Shown: positions 6,699 to 13,482, numbered from the stretch's first letter. The stretch: DNA of 13,689 bases from Dehalococcoidia bacterium (GCA_030753265.1 JASMCQ010000104.1:1-13689), one strand, 5' to 3'. Numbers and translations are program-made. The notes: generated from the letters alone by a model not told the origin.

Positions 6699-7439
6699 AT
6701 GGAACAGATAACGCTGGCGGTTAAGCGAACGGGAACGGGCGCCGAAGCCGGCCCCCACTGGCAGAGCTTTTCCGTGCCCGTCATAGCGGAAAGCATGAGC
6801 GTGCTGGACGCCCTCATCTGGGTGCAGCGAAACGCCGATCCTTCGCTGGCCTACCGCTGCGCCTGCCGGGTGGGGATGTGCGGGTCCTGCGGCACGGTCA
6901 TCAACGGGCGGGAAGGCCTGGCGTGCCGCACTCTGGTGCGCCAATTGCTGGACGGCCGTGGCGGCACGGTGCGGGTCGAGCCGATGCGGCATCTGCCGGT
7001 GGTGCGGGACCTGGTGGTCGACCCGGCAGTATTCTACCAACGCCTGCTCCAAGTCGTGCCCTACCTCTCTCCAGTGGGAGACGACCGGGGGCCCGTGGCG
7101 ATCTCCCCGGACTCCAAAGAGCGAAGAGCCATCGATCCCCAGCGGGAATGCGTCTACTGCGCCCTCTGCTACTCGGCTTGCTCGGTGGCCGGCCTGAACG
7201 CCGATTTCCTGGGACCGGCGGCGCTCAACCGGGCCTTCGCCCTGGTCTCCGACAGTCGGGACAGTGCTGCCCGGGAGCGGTTGCGGGTGGCAGCCAGCGA
7301 GGAGGGCTTGTGGCGGTGTCACACGATCTTTGAGTGTTCCGCCGCTTGTCCGAAGGGGATTCCCATCAGTGTGGCCATTCAGGGGTTGAAGCGCCGGGTG
7401 GTGGTGAACAAGCTGAAGCGGCTTATTGGAATCAGGTAG
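6699..7439 (+). CDS. sdhB: Succinate dehydrogenase/fumarate reductase iron-sulfur subunit SdhB
   Basis: Electron-transfer subunit between the flavoprotein and the membrane quinone site. 246 aa, typical length. Seen in order: plant-ferredoxin-type [2Fe-2S] ligands Cys56, Cys61, Cys64 and Cys76 ('CRVGMCGSCG...LAC'); first set of the second domain Cys151, Cys154, Cys157, Cys161 ('CVYCALCYSAC'); and Cys207, Cys213, Cys217-Pro ('CHTIFECSAACPKGI'). This pattern supports one [2Fe-2S], one [4Fe-4S] and one [3Fe-4S] cluster, as in classical SdhB. Small oddity: the fourth cysteine of the middle set is followed by Ser rather than the usual Pro. No flavoprotein gene follows; the only one in the window is encoded divergently at 1892-3610. 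Last gene of the plus-strand operon, facing grdB across two palindromes. Confidence 0.94.
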   Translation: MEQITLAVKRTGTGAEAGPHWQSFSVPVIAESMSVLDALIWVQRNADPSLAYRCACRVGMCGSCGTVINGREGLACRTLVRQLLDGRGGTVRVEPMRHLPVVRDLVVDPAVFYQRLLQVVPYLSPVGDDRGPVAISPDSKERRAIDPQRECVYCALCYSACSVAGLNADFLGPAALNRAFALVSDSRDSAARERLRVAASEEGLWRCHTIFECSAACPKGIPISVAIQGLKRRVVVNKLKRLIGIR

Positions 7440-7451
7440 CGGCGAGGCCTC

Positions 7452-7489
7452 TTGGAGGACCTCTTTCTTGCAAGAAAGAGGTCCTCCAA
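7452..7489. repeat. Perfect 38-bp palindrome downstream of sdhB
   Basis: Each half is 19 bp, centred between 7470 and 7471 (…TTTCTTG|CAAGAAA…), with no mismatch. It begins 13 nt after the sdhB stop, between converging transcripts. It could act as a bidirectional transcription-stopping or mRNA-protecting hairpin, but no T-run follows on either strand. It may equally be a dispersed repeat. Confidence 0.75.
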
Positions 7490-7535
7490 ACCTCCCCAGA
7501 AAGAACCAAGCCAAGCACAGGTTTCTTGAGGGGGC

Positions 7536-7571
7536 CTGGGGGAACTTCTTTTCCTAAAGAAGTTCCCCCAG
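7536..7571. repeat. Perfect 16-bp-arm inverted repeat downstream of grdB
   Basis: Arms 7536-7551 and 7556-7571 pair completely (CTGGGGGAACTTCTTT with its complement), with a 4-nt loop TCCT. It lies 15 nt beyond the true grdB stop at 7586. With the 7452-7489 palindrome it fills the sdhB-grdB convergent gap and could terminate both transcripts, or be part of one ~120-bp mobile repeat. Confidence 0.75.
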
Positions 7572-7585
7572 AGCGTGGCGCTTTC

Positions 7586-8857
7586 TCACTCAGCCAGTGC
7601 GTCCAATGCCTTCCGGACCACCTTACGGCGCAACTCCCGCTCCTCGCCGGGCGGAAGCCCGGTGTCGCCCAAGGGGCAAACAATCCCTTGACCCCGCACG
7701 ATGCGGTTCGAACCCACCGCCTCGGCCACCAGGGTCATCGGTGTGACCTGGGCCACCGGAATTCCCGCTTTCTCGATCTCCGTTCCGATCGCAGCGCCGC
7801 TGCGAGTGCTGGTCCCTCAAGTTGAGACCAGGATCACCCCGTCAACCTGCGCGATCTTGAGCCACTCCACCATCTCCCGGCCCATTCTCCGGCTGTTCTC
7901 CAGAGGGTTGACGTTTCCGGTGGTGGACAGAAACTCCTCGTGCAGCTTGCCGAACAATCCGTCCCGCTCCATCTCGCGCAGGACATCCACCGGCACCAAA
8001 CGGTTGGGGTCGGCCTGGACGTACCGCACGTCGTAGCCGCCATGGGCCACCTCATAGTCCTCGCCTATCAGGCCGTCCCGCCCGGCGATGCTGTAAGCCC
8101 CCCAGACCTTGGCGAACCCCGTGGGAATTCGGTCCGGGTTCCCCTTGGGGACCAGTCCCCCATCGGTCACCACGGCAATGGTGGCATTGGATAGATCGGC
8201 CACCGCCGGAGGGACCGGCACGGGCTCCGGGGCTTGAACGGGGGCTTCTGACTCGAAGGGCTCGCCTTTCAGCTTGGCCAGCAGTAGGTTCGCCAGGCGC
8301 TCGGCCGCCGTCTGGTCGACGAACTCTGACCGCAGCTTCCCTTGGAGAAGGTATCCTTCCTCGGCGGGCCGGCCCACCGGCTGCCCGTTCACCAGATTGA
8401 CGCCCAGCGAAGCCATCTTCGCCAGGACATCCTTCATCCGGGCCACGTCACGGCCCGAGTCGATTATGTATATCTCCCCACGGTAGATGTCCACGCCGGG
8501 GTTCTCCTCCGCCATGCCGGTGACAGCCGGCACCCCCAGCTGGGCCTGGACGGCGTTGCACACCGCGCCGGCGGCTGCCCCGTAGCGCCCCGCCTGGAAG
8601 CACGGGCCCGCTACCAGGAGGCCGGCCCCGGCGTCGCGCACCGTTGCCACGGCCAGGGCGGCGATCTCTTCCGGGTGCTCGGCCGCGTAGTTGTCGCCAC
8701 ATACGATGGTGGACACGACGTGAGAGCCCTCGGGCAGGGCCTGCTCCAGCGCCCGGCCGGGGCCCACGGCTCCCGCACGCACCTGTGGAGGAGTTCCGGC
8801 CGCCTCCTCGCTTCCGATGCCCCCGAAGAATTGATTCAAATAGTGGACCACTAGCAT
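7586..8857 (-). CDS. grdB: GrdB-like selenoprotein: glycine/sarcosine/betaine reductase component B, selenocysteine subunit (read through TGA 7819-7817)
   Basis: Component B of the Stickland-type reductases binds the substrate with GrdE and uses a selenocysteine to pull off the substrate carbon chain. ATG 8857 (GGGAG about 7 nt upstream) opens 346 codons starting 'MLVVHYLNQFFGGIGSEE', close to the family's conserved N-terminus, followed by 'VCGDNYAAEHPEE', 'GPCFQAGRYG', 'GVPAVTGMAEENPGVD' and 'STTGNVNPLENS'. The frame then meets TGA in 'GVILVST-U-GTSTRSGAAIG' and continues for 76 sense codons to a true TGA at 7588-7586. The continuation ('EIEKAGIPVAQVTP...VGSNRIV...PLGDTGLPPGEERELRRKVVRKAL') is the family's C-terminus, and Sec is expected at this place, near residue 350 in clostridia. 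Total 423 aa with Sec347. The clostridial Cys residues after Sec are Ser here. It follows grdE after a 251-bp repeat-bearing gap. Substrate unknown. Confidence 0.9.
7789..7805 (-). promoter_or_regulatory. Candidate bacterial SECIS hairpin
   Basis: Eleven nucleotides after the TGA on the minus strand, UCGCAGC pairs with GCUGCGA around the loop GGC (7-bp stem). The loop starts 18 nt after the TGA and has G in its first two positions. That agrees with my recollection of the bacterial SECIS rules: apical loop 16-37 nt from UGA with a G at its start. It lies inside the coding region, as is normal in bacteria. Confidence 0.55.
7817..7819 (-). other. In-frame TGA recoded as selenocysteine
   Basis: Codon 347 of grdB reads TGA between '...VILVST' and 'GTSTRSG...'. 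Clostridial GrdB has selenocysteine at this position in a 'T-U-GT-TR-GA' context. Sense coding conserved with the family continues for 76 codons beyond it, so it is not a stop or a pseudogene lesion. Confidence 0.88.
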
Positions 8858-8995
8858 CTTTATACTCCCGGCGCCAAGCTCACTCGAAGGTCAACCTCTC
8901 CGGTCCAGCGCTCATTGTCGAGTTGTTCGTGAGTCGACTTGGGGATAGCATCCAGCCTGGGTACAAAGACCCAATTCAATAGCCTGCTGCGGTGG

Positions 8996-9068
8996 TTCGA
9001 CAGGCTCACCACGAACGGGGGATAATCGTACGAAGCGGGGGAAAGCCGTTCGTCCTGAGCCTGTCGAA
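8996..9068. repeat. Long imperfect inverted repeat (REP/MITE-like) between grdE and grdB
   Basis: Left arm 8996-9018 begins TTCGACAGGCTCA and ends ACGAACGG. Right arm 9046-9068 is its reverse complement at 21 of 23 positions, the two mismatches being adjacent (CC versus GG). The 27-nt centre holds no gene. The TTCGACAGGCTCA...GAACGG unit is a common dispersed intergenic palindrome in many bacterial genomes and produces recognisable spurious peptides such as 'RQAQDER' and 'FVLSLSKD'. Confidence 0.8.
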
Positions 9069-9108
9069 GGACCTCGAGTGGCCTCATCTGGAGTTGTTGG
9101 ATGGGCTC

Positions 9109-10410
9109 TCAGTAGACCATGGACCGGAGCCGGGACGCTCCCTGGTTGTTGGTCACCCCGCAAAGTGCCCTGGCCATCAGATCATGTGCCGGGGCAAGGG
9201 TCTCCGCCACCTCCGGGTTTCCCGCTATGACACGCTCCGCGGCCGGTACTCGCCAGGATAGGTCAACCCCCTCACTCAAGCTTACCACCGCGTCCACCCC
9301 CGGCGCACTCATGAGAAGGGCCGACTCAGCCCGCCCGTCCGGGGCCGTGTCGGTGGCCTGGATAACGGTCCTGACTCCCGCCGCCTCGCACAAGCGGGCC
9401 GTCTCGAACATGTCCGAATGAGGCGCGCCGCCCACGTACTTCGTCAGGATCACCCCGTCGGCCCTCAGAGTCGACTTGGCAATCTGGGCGGCCAGCATGG
9501 AGTTGCGCCTCATCTCCTCTTCCAGGTCGGACGAAACCGTGGCGATAGTGCCGGCGAAGGTGATCTCTCCGGCACGGTGCCGCCGGTAGAGGTCGGTGAT
9601 GATGGGCTGGTTCTGGTAGAAGAAGGTTTCGAGGCCGCGGGCTCCCCACGAGTAGGAGACGACTACAGCGCCGTCCAGCCACTCGTTGGGATGGAGCGAT
9701 ACCGGCATCATACCGCGAGTGTTGCTGCCGTAGAGGATGTGCTCGTCCACCTCCGCTCCATGCTGGTGGCCATGAATCTGGCCGATGTAGGCCAAGCGAG
9801 GGAGCCCCCGGCGTCCTTCGGCCGATGGGCCTTCCAACTCGTAAACATCTTCGGACGCGGGAGGCCTTCCCAGGCCGGCCCGGGCCAGGTAGTTTGCTGC
9901 CTTTACAGACGCCACCCGCAGGGAGTTGAGTACCGCGTGCCGTTCGATTTCCGGAAGGGCATGGGGGACCAATACCAGATGGTGGAGGCTGCTATAGGGC
10001 GAGGCCGGCGCGGCTGGTCCGCCCATCTCCAGGACCTTTACCATGCCGCCCCTTCTCGAGTTGTATCCCCATTCGCCTCCGGGCTGCCCGCCATCCACGA
10101 CCGTCACCGCCGATCCCCGGAGCACGTGGGTTGTACCCTGGCCCGCGACGGAGATGGGACCAAGGATGCCGGGGAAATCGGTCCCGTGGCCGGGCTCCTT
10201 GGCCCTGGGCTCCACAATGTCGAAGACGTAGCCTGCCCGGCACAGCTCCCCGGGCCGGACCAGGTCCAGATCAATGCTTTCGAGGCGGCGGTCCTCCAGG
10301 AGATGGCGCCGCAACTCCTCCACGTCGACCTGGAGGCTTGTCCCCTCCAGCCGGGTGGAGTCCCCGGCGTGAATCTCTGAAACACGATGGATCGCCAGGT
10401 CCAAGCGCAA
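9109..10410 (-). CDS. grdE: GrdE-like protein: glycine/sarcosine/betaine reductase component B alpha/beta proprotein homologue
   Basis: In clostridia GrdE is a proprotein cut at an Asn-Cys pair into two subunits, one with a pyruvoyl group that binds the amine substrate as a Schiff base; it works with GrdB. Start chosen at TTG 10410: SD GGGGGG lies 4 nt upstream, the promoter's predicted start (near 10447) excludes the longer frame, and 'RLDLAIHRVSEI' matches the family N-terminus. 433 aa, like clostridial GrdE (about 430). Seen: 'VRPGE...VFDIVEPRAK' (51-71), 'FPGILGPISVAGQGTTHVLRGSAV' (79-102), 'ILYGSNTRGMMPVSLHPNEWLDGAVV' (235-250), 'NQPIITDLY' and C-terminal 'GASRLRSMVY'. Odd: where clostridial GrdE has '...SGNC' for cleavage, this protein has 'VSYSWGARG' (251-259), with Ser254 in the Cys place. 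It may stay uncleaved or use Ser. First gene of the grdEB unit. Confidence 0.85.
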   Translation of the reverse strand: MRLDLAIHRVSEIHAGDSTRLEGTSLQVDVEELRRHLLEDRRLESIDLDLVRPGELCRAGYVFDIVEPRAKEPGHGTDFPGILGPISVAGQGTTHVLRGSAVTVVDGGQPGGEWGYNSRRGGMVKVLEMGGPAAPASPYSSLHHLVLVPHALPEIERHAVLNSLRVASVKAANYLARAGLGRPPASEDVYELEGPSAEGRRGLPRLAYIGQIHGHQHGAEVDEHILYGSNTRGMMPVSLHPNEWLDGAVVVSYSWGARGLETFFYQNQPIITDLYRRHRAGEITFAGTIATVSSDLEEEMRRNSMLAAQIAKSTLRADGVILTKYVGGAPHSDMFETARLCEAAGVRTVIQATDTAPDGRAESALLMSAPGVDAVVSLSEGVDLSWRVPAAERVIAGNPEVAETLAPAHDLMARALCGVTNNQGASRLRSMVY

Positions 10411-10420
10411 GATACCCCCC

Positions 10421-10445
10421 CGTGCCGGGAGCGGCCCGGCGCACG
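10421..10445 (-). promoter_or_regulatory. Hairpin in the grdE leader next to the ribosome-binding site
   Basis: On the minus strand CGTGC-GC-CGGG (10445 onward) can pair with CCCGGCACG ending at 10421, giving nine pairs with a 2-nt bulge and a 5-nt loop. The GGGGGG Shine-Dalgarno (10420-10415) follows at once, so the hairpin sits directly against it and could affect translation start. Confidence 0.35.
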
Positions 10446-10453
10446 ATTGGGCG

Positions 10454-10482
10454 ACTATAGCGAAGCGCAATGCCGGTGTCAA
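10454..10482 (-). promoter_or_regulatory. Strong sigma-70-like promoter for grdEB
   Basis: On the minus strand, consensus -35 TTGACA (10482-10477), exactly 17 nt, then -10 TATAGT (10459-10454). The predicted start near 10447 gives a leader of about 37 nt before TTG 10410. This is the best promoter in the window. Confidence 0.7.
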
Positions 10483-10906
10483 GAAGCCGGGCTGGCCCCC
10501 GGATGCGGCGGTCGCTTGACGTTTCTTCAGCAAGAAAACGAGATGTAACCGGAGCCGCCGGTTTCTTCAAAAGGGCCTGGGTTCCGCGGCGATTTCGGTG
10601 AGGCGAACACAAAACTAGGCGCCGGTGCGGCTCCAGGCCCAATAGATTCACGGACTCCCCGGCGGATCGCAAGAAAAGTCTGCCCGTTGGACCGCCACGT
10701 CCCTCGATGAAGCGTGATTTACCTTCTGGCACGCGGCACGGTTGGCGTTTGAGCCGCTGCCGGTTAAACTATGGAATAGAGCAAGGCGGGCCAAGGGTAC
10801 CACCCCGCGGGCAAGCGGTGAGATTCCTTTCCCTGGCCCGATATCTAAACGCCCGGAGAACACCTGAGTTACAATAACCCCTTCACGGCTCTTTCGGGAG
10901 GGTGCC
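10483..10906. other. Divergent intergenic region between grdE and the PAC2 gene
   Basis: No credible gene is visible on either strand. It carries the upstream side of the grdEB promoter and probable promoter elements for the plus-strand PAC2 gene. Apart from these I see no clear repeat or RNA structure. Confidence 0.5.
10742..10770 (+). promoter_or_regulatory. Possible promoter for the PAC2 gene
   Basis: TTGGCG (10742-10747), 17 nt, TAAACT (10765-10770). It would give a leader of about 130 nt. A closer -10-like TACAAT lies at 10870-10875 but has no good -35 at 16-18 nt, so the true start is uncertain. Confidence 0.3.
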
Positions 10907-11845
10907 ATGACCGACCAAATGCTGATCCTCGACGAGAAACCTCCCGCCCGGTTCTTGATAGCCGGGTGGCGGCGCCAGTGGTCTGACGGAGGAGGAATCT
11001 CGGGAGGCTTGATCAGATACCTCATCGCCAAACTGGGGGCGAAGAAAATCGGCGAACTGGGACCGGGGATCTCCAACACCTGTTACCCGTTCCAGGTCGC
11101 GGGGACCCACGACACCTTCCGTCCCCGGGTAGCCTTCGAGGAAGGACTCCCCACCAAGGCGATGCACCGGGAAAACTATTTCTACGATGCGGGCAACGGC
11201 CTTATTCTGTTTAGGGGAGAGGAGCCCTGGTTCCGTATCGACGCCTTCGGCAAAGCTTTCTTTCAAGCCATAACCGAGCTTGGGATCAAGCAGACCGTGG
11301 CCGTGGAGGGTGTCAACGGACCGGTCCCTCCCGATATGGAACGGCGGATTACCTGCGTCTACAGCCAGCCGGGTATGAAACAGGAACTGGAGCGGTTTGG
11401 CGTGCAATTCTCCAGCTACGGCAGCGAAGGGAGACGAGGGCCAACAATCGCGATGGCGCTGGTCACCATGGCCCATTATGAGTACCCGGATATCGAGATA
11501 TTCCGGTTTGGGGCCATGGCGCCCATGTTCCCCTTCGTCACCTCTAACAACCAACAGGTCGGGATATCCGAGGACCATCGCTCCTTCTACGACATAATGA
11601 GAAGACTCAATGACATGTTCGGTTTGACCGTTGACCTATCGGAGCTGCGGGATCAAGGCCTTGCCGAGGCGCGGCAGCTGCAAGAACGGTTGGAGCAGAT
11701 CAGTGACTCCAACCCCGACGCCAAACAACTGATCGAAAACGCCAGAGCCGATTACAGCTATACTCCGTACATCGTGCCTGTTGATATGGACCCGGCGTTG
11801 GACAAGACGCTGGAGGACATCCTGCGCAACATGCCGGAGTCCTGA
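10907..11845 (+). CDS. PAC2 family protein (proteasome assembly chaperone-like)
   Basis: 312 aa cytoplasmic protein. The N-terminal 'FLIAGWRRQWSDGGGISGGLIRYLIAKLGAKKIGELGPG' (about residues 16-54) has the PAC2/DUF75 pattern: a 'liaGw.daG..a..a..yL...lga' opening followed by 'YPFQVAGTHDTFRP'. The central Rossmann-like part includes 'EGVNGPVPPDM' and a Gly-rich 'SSYGSEGRRGPTIAMALVTMA'. The C-terminal part (about 228-275) is helical and charged. PAC2 proteins in actinobacteria and archaea are often linked to proteasome or ATP-grasp functions, but in most bacteria the role is unknown and none can be assigned here. ATG 10907 has a strong SD (GGGAGG, about 6 nt upstream). It is divergent from grdEB and may be co-transcribed with the peptidase 77 nt downstream. 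Confidence 0.75.
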   Translation: MTDQMLILDEKPPARFLIAGWRRQWSDGGGISGGLIRYLIAKLGAKKIGELGPGISNTCYPFQVAGTHDTFRPRVAFEEGLPTKAMHRENYFYDAGNGLILFRGEEPWFRIDAFGKAFFQAITELGIKQTVAVEGVNGPVPPDMERRITCVYSQPGMKQELERFGVQFSSYGSEGRRGPTIAMALVTMAHYEYPDIEIFRFGAMAPMFPFVTSNNQQVGISEDHRSFYDIMRRLNDMFGLTVDLSELRDQGLAEARQLQERLEQISDSNPDAKQLIENARADYSYTPYIVPVDMDPALDKTLEDILRNMPES

Positions 11846-11922
11846 CCACCGGTGGCACACCCCGAGCTTCCCGGTGACCGGCGCCAGGTACGTCTGCACG
11901 ACCAAGCGATACACCCATCGTG

Positions 11923-13482
11923 ATGCGTCTTTGCTTGGGCTTGGCCCTCGGCCTGGCCACCATGCTCCAAGTTTCCACGGCGAATGACGTTCGGGCCGAC
12001 TCGGGCGAGATCGAGGTGGTGGAGCTGGGCGCGGTGAGCCAATACCCGGACAACATCAGGTTCTTCGTAACCGCTCGCAGTCCCCAGGTAATCGACGAGA
12101 TCCGATTGTTTTTCAGGAGCACCGGCCGCTACGCGACCGGCACGTACTGGACGCTGGAGTTCGAGCCCGCCGAGTTGGTGACCGGCGAGACCGTGTTGCC
12201 CACCGGTTTCGGTAGCAGATACATTCCACCCGGCACCGCGATCAGATACTCTTTTGAGATCTGGGACGAGGCCGGAGCGGTGTATCGCACACCAGACCAG
12301 GAGATCATCTACTTCGACGCCCGGTTTGACTGGCAAACGATAACTTCCGGCCTGATAACCGTCGACTACTACGGCGAGGAGGGGAAGGGCCGGGCGGCGA
12401 CGGTGTTGAATGCCGCCCAAGAGGGGCTCCGGAGCATGGCCCCGGTGTTGGGCATCGACCCAACCGAACAGTTCCGCATCGTCGCCTACGATAGCTACTT
12501 TGAAATGTCGGCGGCCCTGCCATTCGACTCTCAGCTTCAGCAGGGCCGGGTGCGCACCGAGGGGATGGCTTTCGGCGATGAGCGCGTCGTCTTGGTTCAG
12601 TCATTTGACCCGGCAATTTGGGGTATCGTCTCCCACGAGGTCTCCCACCTGGCGACGGCGGAGGCCGCCAGGCGCGCCTACTCTCGAATGCCTTCCTGGT
12701 TGAAAGAAGGCCTGGCGGAGTACGGGAACCTCGCTCCCGCCAGCGAATACGATGATGCACTGGCCCGCGGAATCCACGACGGGCGGATCAAGCCTCTGAG
12801 CGACCTCGTCACCATCAGAGGCACTCCCCAGGACATAGTAACCGCCTACGGCCAGAGCCAGTCAGTGGTGAGTTACCTGGCCACCGAGTACGGAGAGGCC
12901 AAGATTGCCGAGTTGATGCAGGCAATCCAGAGCACCTTCAACATCGACCAGGCATTGCAGTTGGTCTACGGGCTGGATCTTCTCGGCCTGGACAACCGGT
13001 GGCGAACGGCCACGGGCTTGGAGCCCTGGCCCCTGCCCGATGAGCCGGAACTCGCCTTCCCAAAGAGCCCGACCGCGACGCCGCACCCTTCTCCGACGCC
13101 GACTCCCACGCCGCCACCTCCCACCCCAACACCGGCGCCCACCCCGGCACCGCCCACTGCCACACCGAATCCAACCCCCACCGGCGCGGCGCCTGCCCCC
13201 ACCACCCCGGGGCCAGCCCCGGCCTCAGTGCCGCCTACCCCGGCCTCCGAACCCACTCGGGCGGCCCCGGAAGGTGCCGGACAAACCAGTGAATCTTCCC
13301 CCGGCTGCAACGCTCCAAGCTCTAGCAGCGGCGTCCCCGGTGACCTGGCGCTGTTGGTCATCCTGGTTGCCCCCTTCGGCATGCTGGCTTTTCGCGGGTT
13401 TCGTTCCCCCTGCCGGCGGAAACGGTTGACCGGCCGGTCGACGTTGCCGGTCATCTGCCCCTCCGAGGCGTCCGGACCCTGA
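11923..13482 (+). CDS. Secreted, membrane-anchored gluzincin metallopeptidase (peptidase MA-like)
   Basis: Likely zinc endopeptidase or related hydrolase on the cell surface. ATG 11923 gives 519 aa (GTG 11920 just before it is the alternative; no clear SD). Seen: signal peptide at about 1-25 (basic start, hydrophobic LGLALGLATML core, cut likely near 'VRA'); an N-terminal beta-rich domain at about 28-130; HEVSH zinc motif (His238, Glu239, His242); and 'WLKEGLAEY', with Glu262 as the likely third ligand 19 residues later, which is the gluzincin layout. Next come a Pro/Thr/Ala-rich linker at about 382-465, a hydrophobic helix at about 474-491 ('LALLVILVAPFGMLAFRGF') and a basic tail ('RSPCRRKR'), suggesting passage through the cell envelope with the catalytic domain outside. 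Such linkers are frequent in Chloroflexota surface proteins. Substrate unknown. Confidence 0.82.
   Translation: MRLCLGLALGLATMLQVSTANDVRADSGEIEVVELGAVSQYPDNIRFFVTARSPQVIDEIRLFFRSTGRYATGTYWTLEFEPAELVTGETVLPTGFGSRYIPPGTAIRYSFEIWDEAGAVYRTPDQEIIYFDARFDWQTITSGLITVDYYGEEGKGRAATVLNAAQEGLRSMAPVLGIDPTEQFRIVAYDSYFEMSAALPFDSQLQQGRVRTEGMAFGDERVVLVQSFDPAIWGIVSHEVSHLATAEAARRAYSRMPSWLKEGLAEYGNLAPASEYDDALARGIHDGRIKPLSDLVTIRGTPQDIVTAYGQSQSVVSYLATEYGEAKIAELMQAIQSTFNIDQALQLVYGLDLLGLDNRWRTATGLEPWPLPDEPELAFPKSPTATPHPSPTPTPTPPPPTPTPAPTPAPPTATPNPTPTGAAPAPTTPGPAPASVPPTPASEPTRAAPEGAGQTSESSPGCNAPSSSSGVPGDLALLVILVAPFGMLAFRGFRSPCRRKRLTGRSTLPVICPSEASGP
13066..13260 (+). repeat. Low-complexity Pro/Thr coding repeat
   Basis: A C-rich run of CCNACN and CCNGCN codons encodes the 'TPTPTP'-type linker of the surface peptidase. 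It is coding and in frame, but slippage-prone, and it creates long spurious reading frames in the other five frames. Confidence 0.8.

Noticed and set aside
5617..6711. 364-codon plus-strand frame overlapping fumarase beta, sdhC and sdhD
   Set aside because: Arg/Gly/Pro-rich out-of-frame translation of three recognised genes.
7452..7571. CRISPR-like or tandem repeat array
   Set aside because: The two hairpins differ in sequence and there are no regularly spaced repeats with unique spacers.
7817..8857. grdB as a 346-aa protein ending at TGA 7817, or as a pseudogene broken by a nonsense mutation
   Set aside because: Family-conserved sequence continues in the same frame for 76 codons and the TGA falls exactly at the known selenocysteine site.
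8860..9261. Small genes translated from the repeat between grdE and grdB
   Set aside because: Peptides such as 'RQAQDERL' and 'FVLSLSKD' are well-known false translations of dispersed palindromes.
9418..10380. 320-codon open frame on the plus strand opposite grdE
   Set aside because: Antisense shadow; GrdE motifs on the minus strand are unambiguous.
10411..10533. Upstream ATG 10533 for grdE, adding 41 residues
   Set aside because: It lies upstream of the strong promoter at 10454-10482; the family N-terminus starts at TTG 10410 behind a good Shine-Dalgarno.
12966..13454. Gly/Val-rich minus-strand frame opposite the peptidase linker
   Set aside because: Produced by the antisense of the Pro/Thr repeat; no start signal or domain.
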